Made by a program: the position numbers and the translations under genes
Notes under the pieces: generated by a model
What the model was told of the DNA's origin: nothing
Seen by the model: the letters and a program-made list of their open reading frames with translations, nothing else
Database searches by the model: none
Part shown: positions 1 through 8,455 of the stretch, one piece after another
How positions within the stretch are numbered: position 1 is the stretch's first letter
Layout: every line of letters begins with the position of its first letter
Origin: a bacterium
GTDB lineage: Bacteria; Pseudomonadota; Alphaproteobacteria; Rhizobiales; JAKIUO01
DNA length: 64,000 nt
Direction of reading: 5' to 3'
Assembly (NCBI GenBank): GCA_024228495.1
Contig: JAAETJ010001012.1
Coordinates: 1-64,000, forward strand

Positions 1-200
1 AAATTATTGTTTATTCTCGCTTTTTTTGTAAAATTTACACAGAAACACAATGTGAATTTGTAAAATTGTAAAGCCGTGCTATTATGCTGGAAATTCAACA
101 AGATAATAATGTGCCTTCAACCAATGGAAGGCAAATCAAGGGTTACAATCCGGTTGTGCCGATTTTACGCGGACACTGCACACTGCTCGTACCAAAACAC
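1..200. other. No gene seen; AT-rich start of window
   Basis: The first 80 bases are strongly A/T-rich. The short open frames on the plus strand here lie largely opposite the transposase remnant at 201-362 and are not credible genes. Nothing else is supported. Confidence 0.5.
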
Positions 201-362
201 TCAACCCGACGCAGCAATGCCACGTTCAAAAGATATGAGCCTCTTCATGTTGCAGACCAGATTCATCATGCCGATGCGGACGCTGGCGCTCGACGCCTCA
301 TAGGTGTGGATAAATTTATGACGCCTGTCCACATTGATGTGGTTCTTGTAACCAATCGCTAA
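201..362 (-). pseudogene. IS5-family transposase remnant with internal deletion
   Basis: Read on the minus strand, one frame gives GYKNHINVDRRHKFIHTYEA, which is the IS5-type 'GYKNHVNVDRRHKLIRRY' block around the second catalytic region. It passes directly into SVRIGMMNLVCNMKRL and FERGIAASG-stop, which resembles the IS5 C-terminus (IGLMNLVYNMRRL). In intact elements more than 100 residues separate these blocks, so the middle of the gene, with the last catalytic acidic residue, is missing. The N-terminal half is absent too. This is a dead fragment. The family call rests on remembered motifs, not a search. Confidence 0.6.
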
Positions 363-455
363 CGATTGATGGGTTTACCCTGGGATTTTTAGAGGTTCCC
401 TTGAGTTGAGATCCTGTTCTATTTCGAATTGGGATTTAAGAACGTTACGCGAGTC

Positions 456-980
456 TCAACTTTCCAGAAACCTTGTAGAGCCGTGGAATTGCAGGGCGAA
501 CATATATGAGAGGAGTTTTCTGTATATTTTGTTCGACAATCTCCAAATATCCCTTGCCTTGTTATCGACCAGCGTGAACTGCTCGACCAGCTTGCCTATG
601 ATGGTTTCGATATAACGCCGCTTGTCCATGATCAATTTGACTATCTCAGGCGACCTTTCATCCCGCATATTGTCCCTCAGAGGTGTATGCATGATGATAC
701 CCTTATTGGCCATTTGCTGCGTAAAATCAGCTCCCAGATAGCCCTTATCGGCCAGCATGTCGCCCCATAAATCATCAACCATATCAAGAGCGGCTTCTCG
801 TTCGCCGCCATTGGCCGCACTCAGGCTGAACTCCCGTATTTCACCATTTGTCGCAACAATCAGATGGCCTTCAAATCCGTAATAGGTTTGTTTTTTTGCT
901 GCACAATGACCGAAACTTGCAACGGTTTGAAATAGCTTGCATCTTCTGGCTCGTGCAAATTTGCAAATCTGCATTGGAAG
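456..980 (-). pseudogene. IS982-family transposase, C-terminal part
   Basis: About 175 codons read openly to a stop at 456. Motifs typical of IS982 transposases appear in order: FARARRCKLF, FGHCAAKKQTYYGFEGHL, REFSLSAAN, LADKGYLGADF, TPLRDNMRD and RRYIETIIGKLVEQF. The DDE-fold core after the first Asp is therefore present, but the N-terminal third of an IS982 transposase (usually about 290-300 residues) is replaced by unrelated IS630-type sequence at about position 980. No flanking inverted repeats were recognised. The two pieces form one long open frame (456-1130), so a naive caller would predict a chimeric transposase. Confidence 0.75.
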
Positions 981-1331
981 GCCGGGGACATAATCGGCCG
1001 GTGCTTTTTCAACAATTTGCGCAAGTTCTCTTCGGTGTTCTGCTGTTAGTTTCGAGGGACGCCCCGACGGTTTCTTGTTGATCAGCCCCTTGGGACCTTG
1101 CTCATTGAAACGAATGACCCAGTCACGCAATGTCTACCGGTCCATCAAACCGACAGCTGCCGCTTGCGTCCGGTTCTTGCCATCGTATATTGCCGCCAGC
1201 GCCATCAGACGACGGCTCTGCCAACCATCACACGCTATTGCTGCCAAACGCCGTAACTCCTCACAACTATAGTCATCCCGCAATTTGATCGCCCCTGACA
1301 TTGCACCTCTCCCAATCAGTTGAAACAACAA
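981..1331 (-). pseudogene. IS630-family transposase, N-terminal part with nonsense codon
   Basis: The minus strand encodes a helix-turn-helix N-terminus of the common IS630 type: RLMALAAIYDGKNRTQAAAV, then LRDWVIRFNEQGPKGL and KPSGRPSKLTAEHRREL. An in-frame TAG at 1136-1134 interrupts the two halves exactly where the family usually has Gln (DRQTLRDWV), so a CAG-to-TAG change is the simplest explanation. The catalytic DDE domain is missing; at about 980 the reading frame continues into IS982-type sequence. The element cannot transpose by itself. Confidence 0.75.
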
Positions 1332-1438
1332 TTATAGAGAATAACAATTTAGTCCTGATGGGAATCCATCAATTGTGAGTCGGCACTTTCTCAAGCTGGT
1401 ATAAGTCATCGCCATGCCTTTGAGATTTCGTCAATGGT

Positions 1439-3052
1439 TCATAGCTTGCCGTCATAAGCTTTGCGACCAATAGGGGTTGCGATAATTGTGAAACGATCCC
1501 CGTCTAATGCTTGCTGCAGTTCTATTTCCAGATCAGTTTCGCTGGCCGCGATTACCCCATTGCCGCCCATGGCAATGGCGACCTTTGCGAAATCTGTCTT
1601 GCCAAAATCGACGCCGAGGTTTTGCCGCCTGGTGCCTCTTTGTTTCAGTTCAATCAACGCAAGAGAGGCGTCTACAAAAACGATAACCACCAAAGGGATT
1701 TTGAGATCGCGCATGGTGGCCAGTTCGCCCAGCACCATTTCAAGACCTGCATCACCGGTGAAGACGATCATCGGTGCGTCAGGTTTGACGAGCTTATAGC
1801 CCAAGGCGAGCGGCAAGGCACATCCCATCGTGCAAAGACCGGTGGATTGCAGCAAGGAGCGTGGCTTATGACATTGCCAAATTTGCGATAGCAAAATCCG
1901 GTGGGCACCGGTATCTGCCGTGGCGATGGTGTCGAGGGGCGCAATCCGGCGCACTGTTTCAATGACCGTTGCTGGTCCCCAGCTTTCGTCAAAACGAAAA
2001 CGCTCGCTCAATTGTTGTTGCGCTTGCGCCATTTTACCGCCGGGCCAGCTTGTCTCCTTGGGTTCCAGACCATAGCTTAACGCCTTTAGCCCTTCTTTTA
2101 TGGAGCAGATAAACGAAAGATCAGCGTGATGGACATAGTGAGTATTTTCGATCAAACAGATCTCAATCGCCTTGGCCGGGTCCCACGGATTGATCCAGCC
2201 ATCACGCATTTCGATGGGATCATAGCCAACGGCCAGCACCATGTCAGCGCTCTCTAATAATGGCAGCACCACTTTATCAGAGCGCTGCGACAGGCCATGT
2301 CCGCCAAGCGCCAATGGATGGTTTTCTGGTAATATACCTTTGGCCTTGTAGGTAGTGACAAGGGGGATCTGGAACCGCTCAACGAACTGCTTGAGCTCAT
2401 CAGTCGCGCCGTCATCATACAGCACATCAAGCCCAGCGACCATAATCGGCTTTTTGCTGGCGGCAAGTTTGGCGCGCGCCTCTTGCAACTGGGTGGATGG
2501 CGCAGGAGTGATTGCGGCGAGGGGTTTGCGCAAGTGTTTGTTAGCAGTTGCATGGAAAGCGGTTGCTACGCGGATCGGAATATCGATATAGACCGGCCCC
2601 GCTCGTCCATCTGTTGCGATCGTAATGGCCTTGTCGATCATCAGATCACTAGCGCCCTCAACGGCAGTGAAGGTCGCCTTGGTGATGGGTGCCATAACGG
2701 CTTTATGATTAAAAACCTGATGGGTGAAGGAGAGCTGGGTGTCCTCATCAATACAACCGGACAACACGATCAATGGCACGCGGTCCTGCTGGGCATTTGC
2801 AATGACATTGAACGCATTGGCAATGCCGGGACCGACCGTTGCCAGCAAAATACCCGGTGCGCCGTTGGCATGATGAGTGCCCTCGGCCATGAAGCCAGCG
2901 GCGTTCTCGTGTTTGGTCAGGGTAAAGCGAATGCCCGCACGAGCCAGTGCTTCCATCATGGCCAGCACCTCTCCGCCGGGAATGCCAAAGGCATGGCGGC
3001 ATCCTGCCTCAAAAAGCCTCTGGGCAATGATATCAACTGTCGTAAGGGTCAT
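1439..3052 (-). CDS. Acetolactate-synthase-like thiamine diphosphate enzyme
   Basis: A cytoplasmic ThDP-dependent enzyme of the acetolactate synthase / benzoylformate decarboxylase superfamily, about 537 residues. The N-terminal pyrimidine-binding domain has FGIPGGEV and the catalytic Glu in KHENAAGFMAEG, followed by TVGPGIANAFN. A central Rossmann domain follows, then the C-terminal PP domain with TGDAGLEMVLGELATMRDL. In that cofactor motif the usual closing Asn is replaced (FVDASLALIELKQ). The ATG at 3052 is chosen because AAAGAGGCAGGA precedes it; the frame extends 13 codons further to a GTG. It follows the acyl-CoA dehydrogenase on the same strand with a 41-base gap, last in a three-gene operon. 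Substrate unknown. True biosynthetic acetolactate synthase is less likely because no ilvN partner is present. Confidence 0.8.
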   Translation of the reverse strand: MTLTTVDIIAQRLFEAGCRHAFGIPGGEVLAMMEALARAGIRFTLTKHENAAGFMAEGTHHANGAPGILLATVGPGIANAFNVIANAQQDRVPLIVLSGCIDEDTQLSFTHQVFNHKAVMAPITKATFTAVEGASDLMIDKAITIATDGRAGPVYIDIPIRVATAFHATANKHLRKPLAAITPAPSTQLQEARAKLAASKKPIMVAGLDVLYDDGATDELKQFVERFQIPLVTTYKAKGILPENHPLALGGHGLSQRSDKVVLPLLESADMVLAVGYDPIEMRDGWINPWDPAKAIEICLIENTHYVHHADLSFICSIKEGLKALSYGLEPKETSWPGGKMAQAQQQLSERFRFDESWGPATVIETVRRIAPLDTIATADTGAHRILLSQIWQCHKPRSLLQSTGLCTMGCALPLALGYKLVKPDAPMIVFTGDAGLEMVLGELATMRDLKIPLVVIVFVDASLALIELKQRGTRRQNLGVDFGKTDFAKVAIAMGGNGVIAASETDLEIELQQALDGDRFTIIATPIGRKAYDGKL

Positions 3053-3093
3053 TCCTGCCTCTTTATACCTTCGTCTAAACCCTCGGAACACAG

Positions 3094-4296
3094 CTATTTT
3101 TCCAGATAGCCATCGCGGGTTTGGGGAAATTTTCGTCCAAATAATTGTGTTGCCAGTACGGTTTTTAGTATTTGCGCGGTGCCGCCGCCAATAGTGAACA
3201 TGCGCGCGTCCCGCACCATGCGCTCCAAGGGTCGGTTGCGCGAATAGCCGGCAGCGCCAAATATTTGTAAGGCGTCATTGCTGACTTTAATCGCGGTCTC
3301 AGAGGCCAGTAATTTGGCCTGTGCGGCCATGGCAATATCAGGAAATCCGCTTTCTCCTGCTGATGCCGCCGCGCGCCAGATCATCAGCCGTGCCGCATCA
3401 AGAGCGGATGCCATATCGCTTATCATCCATTGCAAGCCCTGAAATTCGCAAATTGGTCGGTCGAACTGCTCGCGCGTTTTGGCATAGCCCAGGGCCAGCT
3501 CATATGCCCCAGTAGCAATGCCAAGCGCCACTGTTCCGGCACCAACACGCTGGCCATTATAGGCATTCATTAGTCCGGCAAAGCCGCGCTCCACACCCTT
3601 TGGTGGGGCCACTAGCATATCGTTATCAATCACAAGATCGTTGAAATGGATCTCCGTTTCGGGGATGCCGCGCATTCCCATGGCTGGTTCCCTTGTACCG
3701 ATGGTCAGCCCTTGCGGTGTGCCGCAGTCCGGGTCATGCACCGCGATAAAACCACAGATTCCCAGTTCAATACCGCTCTCATCAAAGGCGCGGGCAAAAA
3801 TGAAATACAATTTCGAGACACCGCCACCAGTGATCCAGTGCTTGGTGCCGTTTAAAATCCATTTATCACCCTTTTTGTCGGCCCGCGTTGTCATGTGTGT
3901 GGCGGCCGACCCGGCATTTGGCTCCGTGATGCAGATCGCTGGCTTGTCTCCCGACAGCACGAGTGCAGCCGTCAACTGCTTTTGCTTTTCGCTGCCATAT
4001 TTCATGATCGCCCCGACGGCACCCATATTGCCTTCGACGACAATCCTTGCCGTGACACCGCAGGTCTTGGCGATCTCTTCGACGACCAGCACAGCTTCGA
4101 GATAGGAAAACCCTTGCCCACCATATTGCCTGGGAATGATCATGCCCATATAGCTGTGTTTAACCAGCGCCTTGACATTGTCCCATGGATATTCTTCCGT
4201 TTTGTCGATCTGCGCCGCTCTTGGTGCGAACTCGGTCTGCGCCAGTTTTTGCGCCGCTTGCTTGATCCTTAATTGCTGCTCGTTCAATGCGAACAT
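3094..4296 (-). CDS. Acyl-CoA dehydrogenase family protein
   Basis: FAD-dependent flavoprotein that introduces an alpha-beta double bond in an acyl-CoA and passes electrons to ETF. The 400 residues match the family's usual size. Visible landmarks are the N-terminal helical domain, AICITEPNAGSAATHMTTRA in the FAD/substrate segment, KHWITGGG, MGMRGIPETEIHF, the RVGAG..ALGIATGAYELAL helix and REQFDRPICEFQGLQW. In the C-terminal block the more common YEGT is IGGGT, so the Glu usual at that site is absent, as in several subfamilies that use another position. Its ATG overlaps the stop of the upstream CoA transferase (TAATG), implying translational coupling. ETF-QO at 47-49 kb could take its electrons. 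Substrate not known. Confidence 0.9.
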   Translation of the reverse strand: MFALNEQQLRIKQAAQKLAQTEFAPRAAQIDKTEEYPWDNVKALVKHSYMGMIIPRQYGGQGFSYLEAVLVVEEIAKTCGVTARIVVEGNMGAVGAIMKYGSEKQKQLTAALVLSGDKPAICITEPNAGSAATHMTTRADKKGDKWILNGTKHWITGGGVSKLYFIFARAFDESGIELGICGFIAVHDPDCGTPQGLTIGTREPAMGMRGIPETEIHFNDLVIDNDMLVAPPKGVERGFAGLMNAYNGQRVGAGTVALGIATGAYELALGYAKTREQFDRPICEFQGLQWMISDMASALDAARLMIWRAAASAGESGFPDIAMAAQAKLLASETAIKVSNDALQIFGAAGYSRNRPLERMVRDARMFTIGGGTAQILKTVLATQLFGRKFPQTRDGYLEK

Positions 4297-5549
4297 TATA
4301 TATGCTCCTTGTTAACTTGGGCGACTTCAATCATATTTAGCTTGTTGAGCTGATCTATTGCCCGATCATCCAGTCCCAGCTGCTCTTTGAGAATTTCTCT
4401 TGTATGCTCGCCGCGCCTTGGCGGAAAAGTGCGATAGCTGACCGGGGTTTTTTCAAATTTTAGGGGATTGGCAATGAGCGCCACCTCTTCGTCGATCATC
4501 TCATGGCTCATATTGATCACCATATCGCGGGCTTTGGTATGTTCATGGCCAAGGCTTTGATCGATAGTTTGTACCGGCCCGCAGGGGACGCCATTTCGCT
4601 CCAGCTCATGGAGCCAGAACTCACTGGTTTGCTGACGGGTTAACTCCTCGATAAGCGCCACGAGTTCATCGCGATGGATGATGCGCGCCGGGTTGGTGGC
4701 AAATTTTTCGTCTTGCGCCAGTTGCGGGGCGTCAGCACAAGCGCAAAATTTCTCAAACTGCGTGTCATTGCCGACCGCCAGCATGAAATAGCCGTCACTG
4801 CTGGCAAACACCTGATAAGGCACAATATTGGGGTGAGCGGTGCCACGGCGCATGGGTACCTCGTTTGAGACCAGATAATTCGTGCCCTCATTGATCAGCC
4901 AAGCCAGCTGGGTGTCATAAAGGCTGACATCAATAAATTGACCTTCTCCGGTTTGATTGCGGTAGTGCAAGGCGGCCAACACGGCCTGGCTCGCATACAT
5001 GCCGCACATGACATCGGCAATGCCAACGCCGACCTTCACAGGGGGCCCATCTGGTGCGCCCGTAATGCTCATAATGCCCCCCATGGCCTGGATCATCGCA
5101 TCATAACCTGGCCGGTGAGCGAGGGGACCGGTTTGACCAAAACCGGTAATGGAACAATAGATCAAATGCGGATTGACCGATGCCAGCGAAGCGTAATCTA
5201 GATGATATTTTTGCAATCCACCGACCTTGTAATTTTCCACCAGAATGTCGGTTTTGGTGGCGAGTTTCGTGACGAGTTCTTGCCCTTTTTTTTGCGAGAG
5301 ATCAATTGCCACTGAACGTTTGTTGCGATTGGCGCACAAATAATAACTTGACCACCCTTCAAGGGATGGATCGTTCGCCTCAATATTGGGAGGTCCCCAT
5401 TTGCGAGTGTCATCGCCATTACCGGGACGCTCAACCTTGATCACATCAGCGCCCATATCTCCCAGATTCTGGGTGAGCGAGGGGCCCGCAAGGATACGGC
5501 TCAGATCAAGAACCTTGATGCCGCTTAAGGGGCCGTTATGAGGAGGCAT
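4296..5549 (-). CDS. CaiB/BaiF family CoA transferase
   Basis: A class III CoA transferase, which moves CoA between acyl-CoA and a free carboxylic acid through an enzyme-bound anhydride. Motifs seen: LSGIKVLDLSRILAGP near the N-terminus, LGDMGADVIKVERPG, the segment ANRNKRSVAIDLSQKKG, the catalytic-Asp region GYDAMIQAMGG, and DVSLYDTQLAWL. About 417 residues from the ATG at 5549, a normal length. That start gives the canonical N-terminus; the frame stays open 24 codons upstream. First gene of an operon with the acyl-CoA dehydrogenase and the ThDP enzyme, which suggests activation, desaturation and C-C cleavage or carboligation of an organic acid. The acid itself cannot be named. Confidence 0.88.
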   Translation of the reverse strand: MPPHNGPLSGIKVLDLSRILAGPSLTQNLGDMGADVIKVERPGNGDDTRKWGPPNIEANDPSLEGWSSYYLCANRNKRSVAIDLSQKKGQELVTKLATKTDILVENYKVGGLQKYHLDYASLASVNPHLIYCSITGFGQTGPLAHRPGYDAMIQAMGGIMSITGAPDGPPVKVGVGIADVMCGMYASQAVLAALHYRNQTGEGQFIDVSLYDTQLAWLINEGTNYLVSNEVPMRRGTAHPNIVPYQVFASSDGYFMLAVGNDTQFEKFCACADAPQLAQDEKFATNPARIIHRDELVALIEELTRQQTSEFWLHELERNGVPCGPVQTIDQSLGHEHTKARDMVINMSHEMIDEEVALIANPLKFEKTPVSYRTFPPRRGEHTREILKEQLGLDDRAIDQLNKLNMIEVAQVNKEHI

Positions 5550-5733
5550 GAAAACATACTTTTTAAACGTTGCCGGTCTGTTGGGATCAGCATACGAGGA
5601 TATCACATAAAATAAAAGCAAGTTTATATGGAATTAATTATTGACATCTAACCAAAGAATTTGGTGGTTCGGACAATAACAAATTCAACCAGATAACCAT
5701 TAATCAGGCAGTCAATTGCCTTTGACTGCTGGT

Positions 5734-7011
5734 CTAAATATAATCCTTGCCTCGCAGCGAATTGAAGAACCGCTTCAATATCCCCCCGCGATTGCCCCCA
5801 TAAGTGTGATGCTGCGAGATGCTATCACCATTCAATATTGTGGCTGCTGGTATGGCCGCTGCCATTTCCGGCTGCGTTTCAACGTGCTCGCTAGCTTCTG
5901 GAACGCTTGGAAATGACTGTTTTTCATGTGCCTCACCGATCTCGTCCGAGGGCTGTTCCACCAGCTTAACCTCTTGCGGAGCGGTTTCCTCATCCTGCAT
6001 GACAATGCCCGCCGTACCGATTGCAGCAGCCGCTGCTCCAGCGGCAACTACGGCTTGCGTATCCACATCAACGTCAGAGAGCAGATCGGCGATCTGTGCA
6101 CTTTCATCTGGAGCAGGTATATCGGGAATGGCGGCTATTTCGACTTCCGGTATCACGGTTTCCTCTGGAACGACTTCGATCACTGCCTCGGGGATCTCTT
6201 CAACCACAAGTTCAACCGGTTCTGGCGCAACCTCGGGAATAGCCGCGATTTCAACAGCCTCCGACACCTCAGCAATCTCCACCACAGGCTCAATTTCCGG
6301 CACAGCGATTGTCTCGATATCCGGCTCTTCGATTTTGGGTGCAGCTTCGAGAACCACCTCGGACATCTCAACTTCTGCCACGTCAGATAAATCTATCTCC
6401 GGCTCAATGGCCTCAATATTGATCGCTGGCAGTGCCGCATCGACCGGTTCAATTTCAACTTCCGGGATTTCAATCAATTCAATTTCTTCGGCAATTTCGC
6501 CGGTCTCAGCGGTTTCAGACGAAAGCTGATCCGCGACCATCGCAGCAGCGACACCCGTTACCGCCGCACCTGTCGCCACGCTTGTCAGATCCAGTCCACT
6601 TTCTTCGACATTTTCTACAACACTTTCTGGGGCGCTTTCTGAAACGGTCTCTATTTCAGATTCGATAGCTGGCTGTACGGCCTCAAGCTCACCTTCCACG
6701 CAACCGACCTCTCTATCCTTCCACCAGTTCGGAAGGACCTGCTGGGCGTTCGGATTGATATTTTGAGTATCCAAAGCTTGCGCAACCGGCTCTTTTGTAG
6801 CAGCAACGGGCGCTTCACCACCATCACCACGTAGCACTTCGCTCACAGCACTCAGTTCTGCGCTCGACATGTCTCGCTCTTGAACCGCTTCGGCAATTTC
6901 ATCAAGCTTTTGAATTGCCATATAGTGTCGATTACCTATCAGTTTCTCATCAGCTTCTTTTCTTAACTCGCGGATTGTATCCAGGAAATTATCTTTTTCC
7001 GGCGTATCCAT
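5734..7011 (-). CDS. Long acidic, low-complexity protein of unknown function
   Basis: 425 residues from the ATG at 7011, which is preceded by GGGAG at good distance. The first 55 residues look helical and normally composed (FLDTIRELRKEADEKL, KLDEIAEAV). A central stretch of roughly 250 residues is dominated by Glu, Val, Ile, Pro and Ala with recurring IPEVEI / EIEPV-like units. Two Ala/Gly-rich hydrophobic patches interrupt it (ATGAAVTGVAAAMVA; VVAAGAAAAAIGTAGIVM). The last 18 residues are basic (GGILKRFFNSLRGKDY). No signal peptide. The layout, folded head, acidic Pro-rich spacer and basic tail, resembles scaffold or adaptor proteins, but no family was recognised. Codon use appears normal, so the frame is likely real. 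Confidence 0.75.
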   Translation of the reverse strand: MDTPEKDNFLDTIRELRKEADEKLIGNRHYMAIQKLDEIAEAVQERDMSSAELSAVSEVLRGDGGEAPVAATKEPVAQALDTQNINPNAQQVLPNWWKDREVGCVEGELEAVQPAIESEIETVSESAPESVVENVEESGLDLTSVATGAAVTGVAAAMVADQLSSETAETGEIAEEIELIEIPEVEIEPVDAALPAINIEAIEPEIDLSDVAEVEMSEVVLEAAPKIEEPDIETIAVPEIEPVVEIAEVSEAVEIAAIPEVAPEPVELVVEEIPEAVIEVVPEETVIPEVEIAAIPDIPAPDESAQIADLLSDVDVDTQAVVAAGAAAAAIGTAGIVMQDEETAPQEVKLVEQPSDEIGEAHEKQSFPSVPEASEHVETQPEMAAAIPAATILNGDSISQHHTYGGNRGGILKRFFNSLRGKDYI

Positions 7012-7225
7012 ATTATCATCTCCCAATCGTTCCCAGTTCGGCCTGTGGGTTCATTGCTGATCCACGGCTCCTCTTCGCAATTATTAGCTAAGCCACGGAT
7101 TCCTCTTTTTTGTCATCCGTGTGTTTATTTCAATCCCTATCCTTTTTAGCGGGTTAAACGGGATTTGTATATGGAAGAAGAGGAAAGCTCAACATCAGCA
7201 TTTCGCAAGGATCGACAACACAAAA

Positions 7226-7262
7226 CAAGAGGCGCATTGTTCAGACGCCTCTTGTTCGGTTT
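7226..7262 (-). terminator. Rho-independent terminator after the DUF1223 gene
   Basis: Perfect 9-bp stem CAAGAGGCG / CGCCTCTTG with an 11-base loop. Read on the minus strand, TTTTGTGTTG follows the stem, fitting the end of the gene at 7301. The plus strand has TTCGGTTTTTT after the stem, so it could act in both directions. Confidence 0.65.
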
Positions 7263-7300
7263 TTTAGACCCGTTTCCAGTGAGAGAGGAAAAAAACGAGA

Positions 7301-8122
7301 CTACCAGTCATTCATTTCAACGGCCGCGACTATCGGGCCGCCATCTCCATCTTGCAAAAGAATAACACAACCATCTATGTTACCCTGCGAAATATGTTTT
7401 TTCGGCAATTTGACAGTCATTTTTTCGCCGTTCCAATGACCGATAGGCGTCAGGTTGCGGACCACATTATGATAGGTCAACAGCTTGCCGCGATTTTCGC
7501 CGCGGCGGATTTCGACACTTTCCTTCTTTGAAACAAGCGCCATCCAAAGGGTAGCCTTTTTTTGCGGGCGTTTATTTTGCATATCGCCAACGGTGATAAT
7601 AAGCGTGCCATCCTTGCTCCCAACACCAAGATCCACGGGAGGGTTTTTGGCCCGTGCCGCACGGCGTTTTTCAATCATTTCTTGAATGGCGCTCTCGTCG
7701 GCCCCATTATGATGCGAGAGACCATCGACAACCACTTGTGGCGTATAAACATGACCGACGCGAAATTGTCTGGCATAGGAATGCTGGCGCTTGGTGAATT
7801 TTGCATGGCCAAACGTATCACGCCAGCCAAGATAGTCCCAATAGTCAACGGACATGGAAAGAGCAATAATGTCTTCTTGAGCAATGAAAGTGGGAAGTAG
7901 AGCATCGGCGCTGGGGCATGAGGAACAACCCTGCGAGGTATATAGCTCAAGCAATATCTTGGAGGTACCATGGCGGAATTTCAGCATTGGGTCACCAGGA
8001 GCACTCATAGCTGGTAGCGTCATGAACAGTGATACCAACAATGCTAGGCCGTAAGCGCCTAACCTTGATAGAAAACATTGCGAATACTGGCTTATCTTCA
8101 CGATTTGGCGTAATTTAAGCAT
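7301..8122 (-). CDS. DUF1223 secreted thioredoxin-like protein
   Basis: 273 residues. A long N-terminal hydrophobic segment (YGLALLVSLFMTLPAMSA) reads as a signal peptide, so the protein should be periplasmic. The body matches DUF1223: LLELYTSQGCSSCPSADALL, with a CxxC-type site, then VDYWDYLGWRDTF, YARQFRVGHVYTPQVVVDG and a C-terminal beta-rich part ending in AAVEMNDW. Family members have a thioredoxin-like fold. The biochemical role is not established; redox activity at the Cys pair is inferred. The start at 8122 has GAGGAG just upstream. Single gene, followed by a terminator. Confidence 0.9.
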   Translation of the reverse strand: MLKLRQIVKISQYSQCFLSRLGAYGLALLVSLFMTLPAMSAPGDPMLKFRHGTSKILLELYTSQGCSSCPSADALLPTFIAQEDIIALSMSVDYWDYLGWRDTFGHAKFTKRQHSYARQFRVGHVYTPQVVVDGLSHHNGADESAIQEMIEKRRAARAKNPPVDLGVGSKDGTLIITVGDMQNKRPQKKATLWMALVSKKESVEIRRGENRGKLLTYHNVVRNLTPIGHWNGEKMTVKLPKKHISQGNIDGCVILLQDGDGGPIVAAVEMNDW

Positions 8123-8340
8123 CGTCTCCTCAAAGCTCCCTATATATTTCTCAAGCCCTCAATTCTATTCGTGCAGGTTCGTTCACATCAATGTCAGAAA
8201 TCTTTGGCAAAGCTCCCAGCAGAAGAACAGTATCCTAAAACCGAGGATCAATTGCCAGTAACAAGTGGGTGAAGAGCCTTGTTTCAAGGGGATATCTGCC
8301 AAAAAGTGCCCCGCAGGTCGCTATTATTAGGGGGGTTGCA
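8123..8340. other. Intergenic region between divergent genes
   Basis: About 330 bases separate the DUF1223 gene (minus) and the YbhL gene (plus). The right part holds the plus-strand promoter listed separately. No open frame or repeat was seen in this left part, apart from the presumed promoter of the DUF1223 gene, which is not clear. Confidence 0.4.
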
Positions 8341-8369
8341 TTGCCCATTTGGAAGCACCATACTATAAT
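8341..8369 (+). promoter_or_regulatory. Sigma-70-type promoter of the ybhL-like gene
   Basis: TTGCCC and a perfect TATAAT separated by 17 bases. Transcription would begin near 8376, leaving a leader of about 80 bases that contains the small hairpin AATGC-GTTA-GCATT (8376-8389). An alphaproteobacterial leader motif named ybhL is known upstream of this gene family; whether this leader matches it could not be judged by eye. Confidence 0.6.
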
Positions 8370-8455
8370 CGAGTTAATGCGTTAGCATTTTTGAGAACCC
8401 CGCAATCACCTATATTGACGGGTTTAACACACAAATAAAGAGGTTTTTAGTCACC

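Noticed and set aside
84-362. 92-codon plus-strand frame at the window start
   Set aside because: It runs opposite the IS5-type remnant that gives recognisable transposase motifs on the minus strand, and has no ribosome-binding site.
5819-6529. 236-codon Ser-rich plus-strand frame
   Set aside because: Antisense shadow of the repetitive acidic gene; its Ser/Thr/Ile repeats only mirror the Glu/Pro/Val codons.
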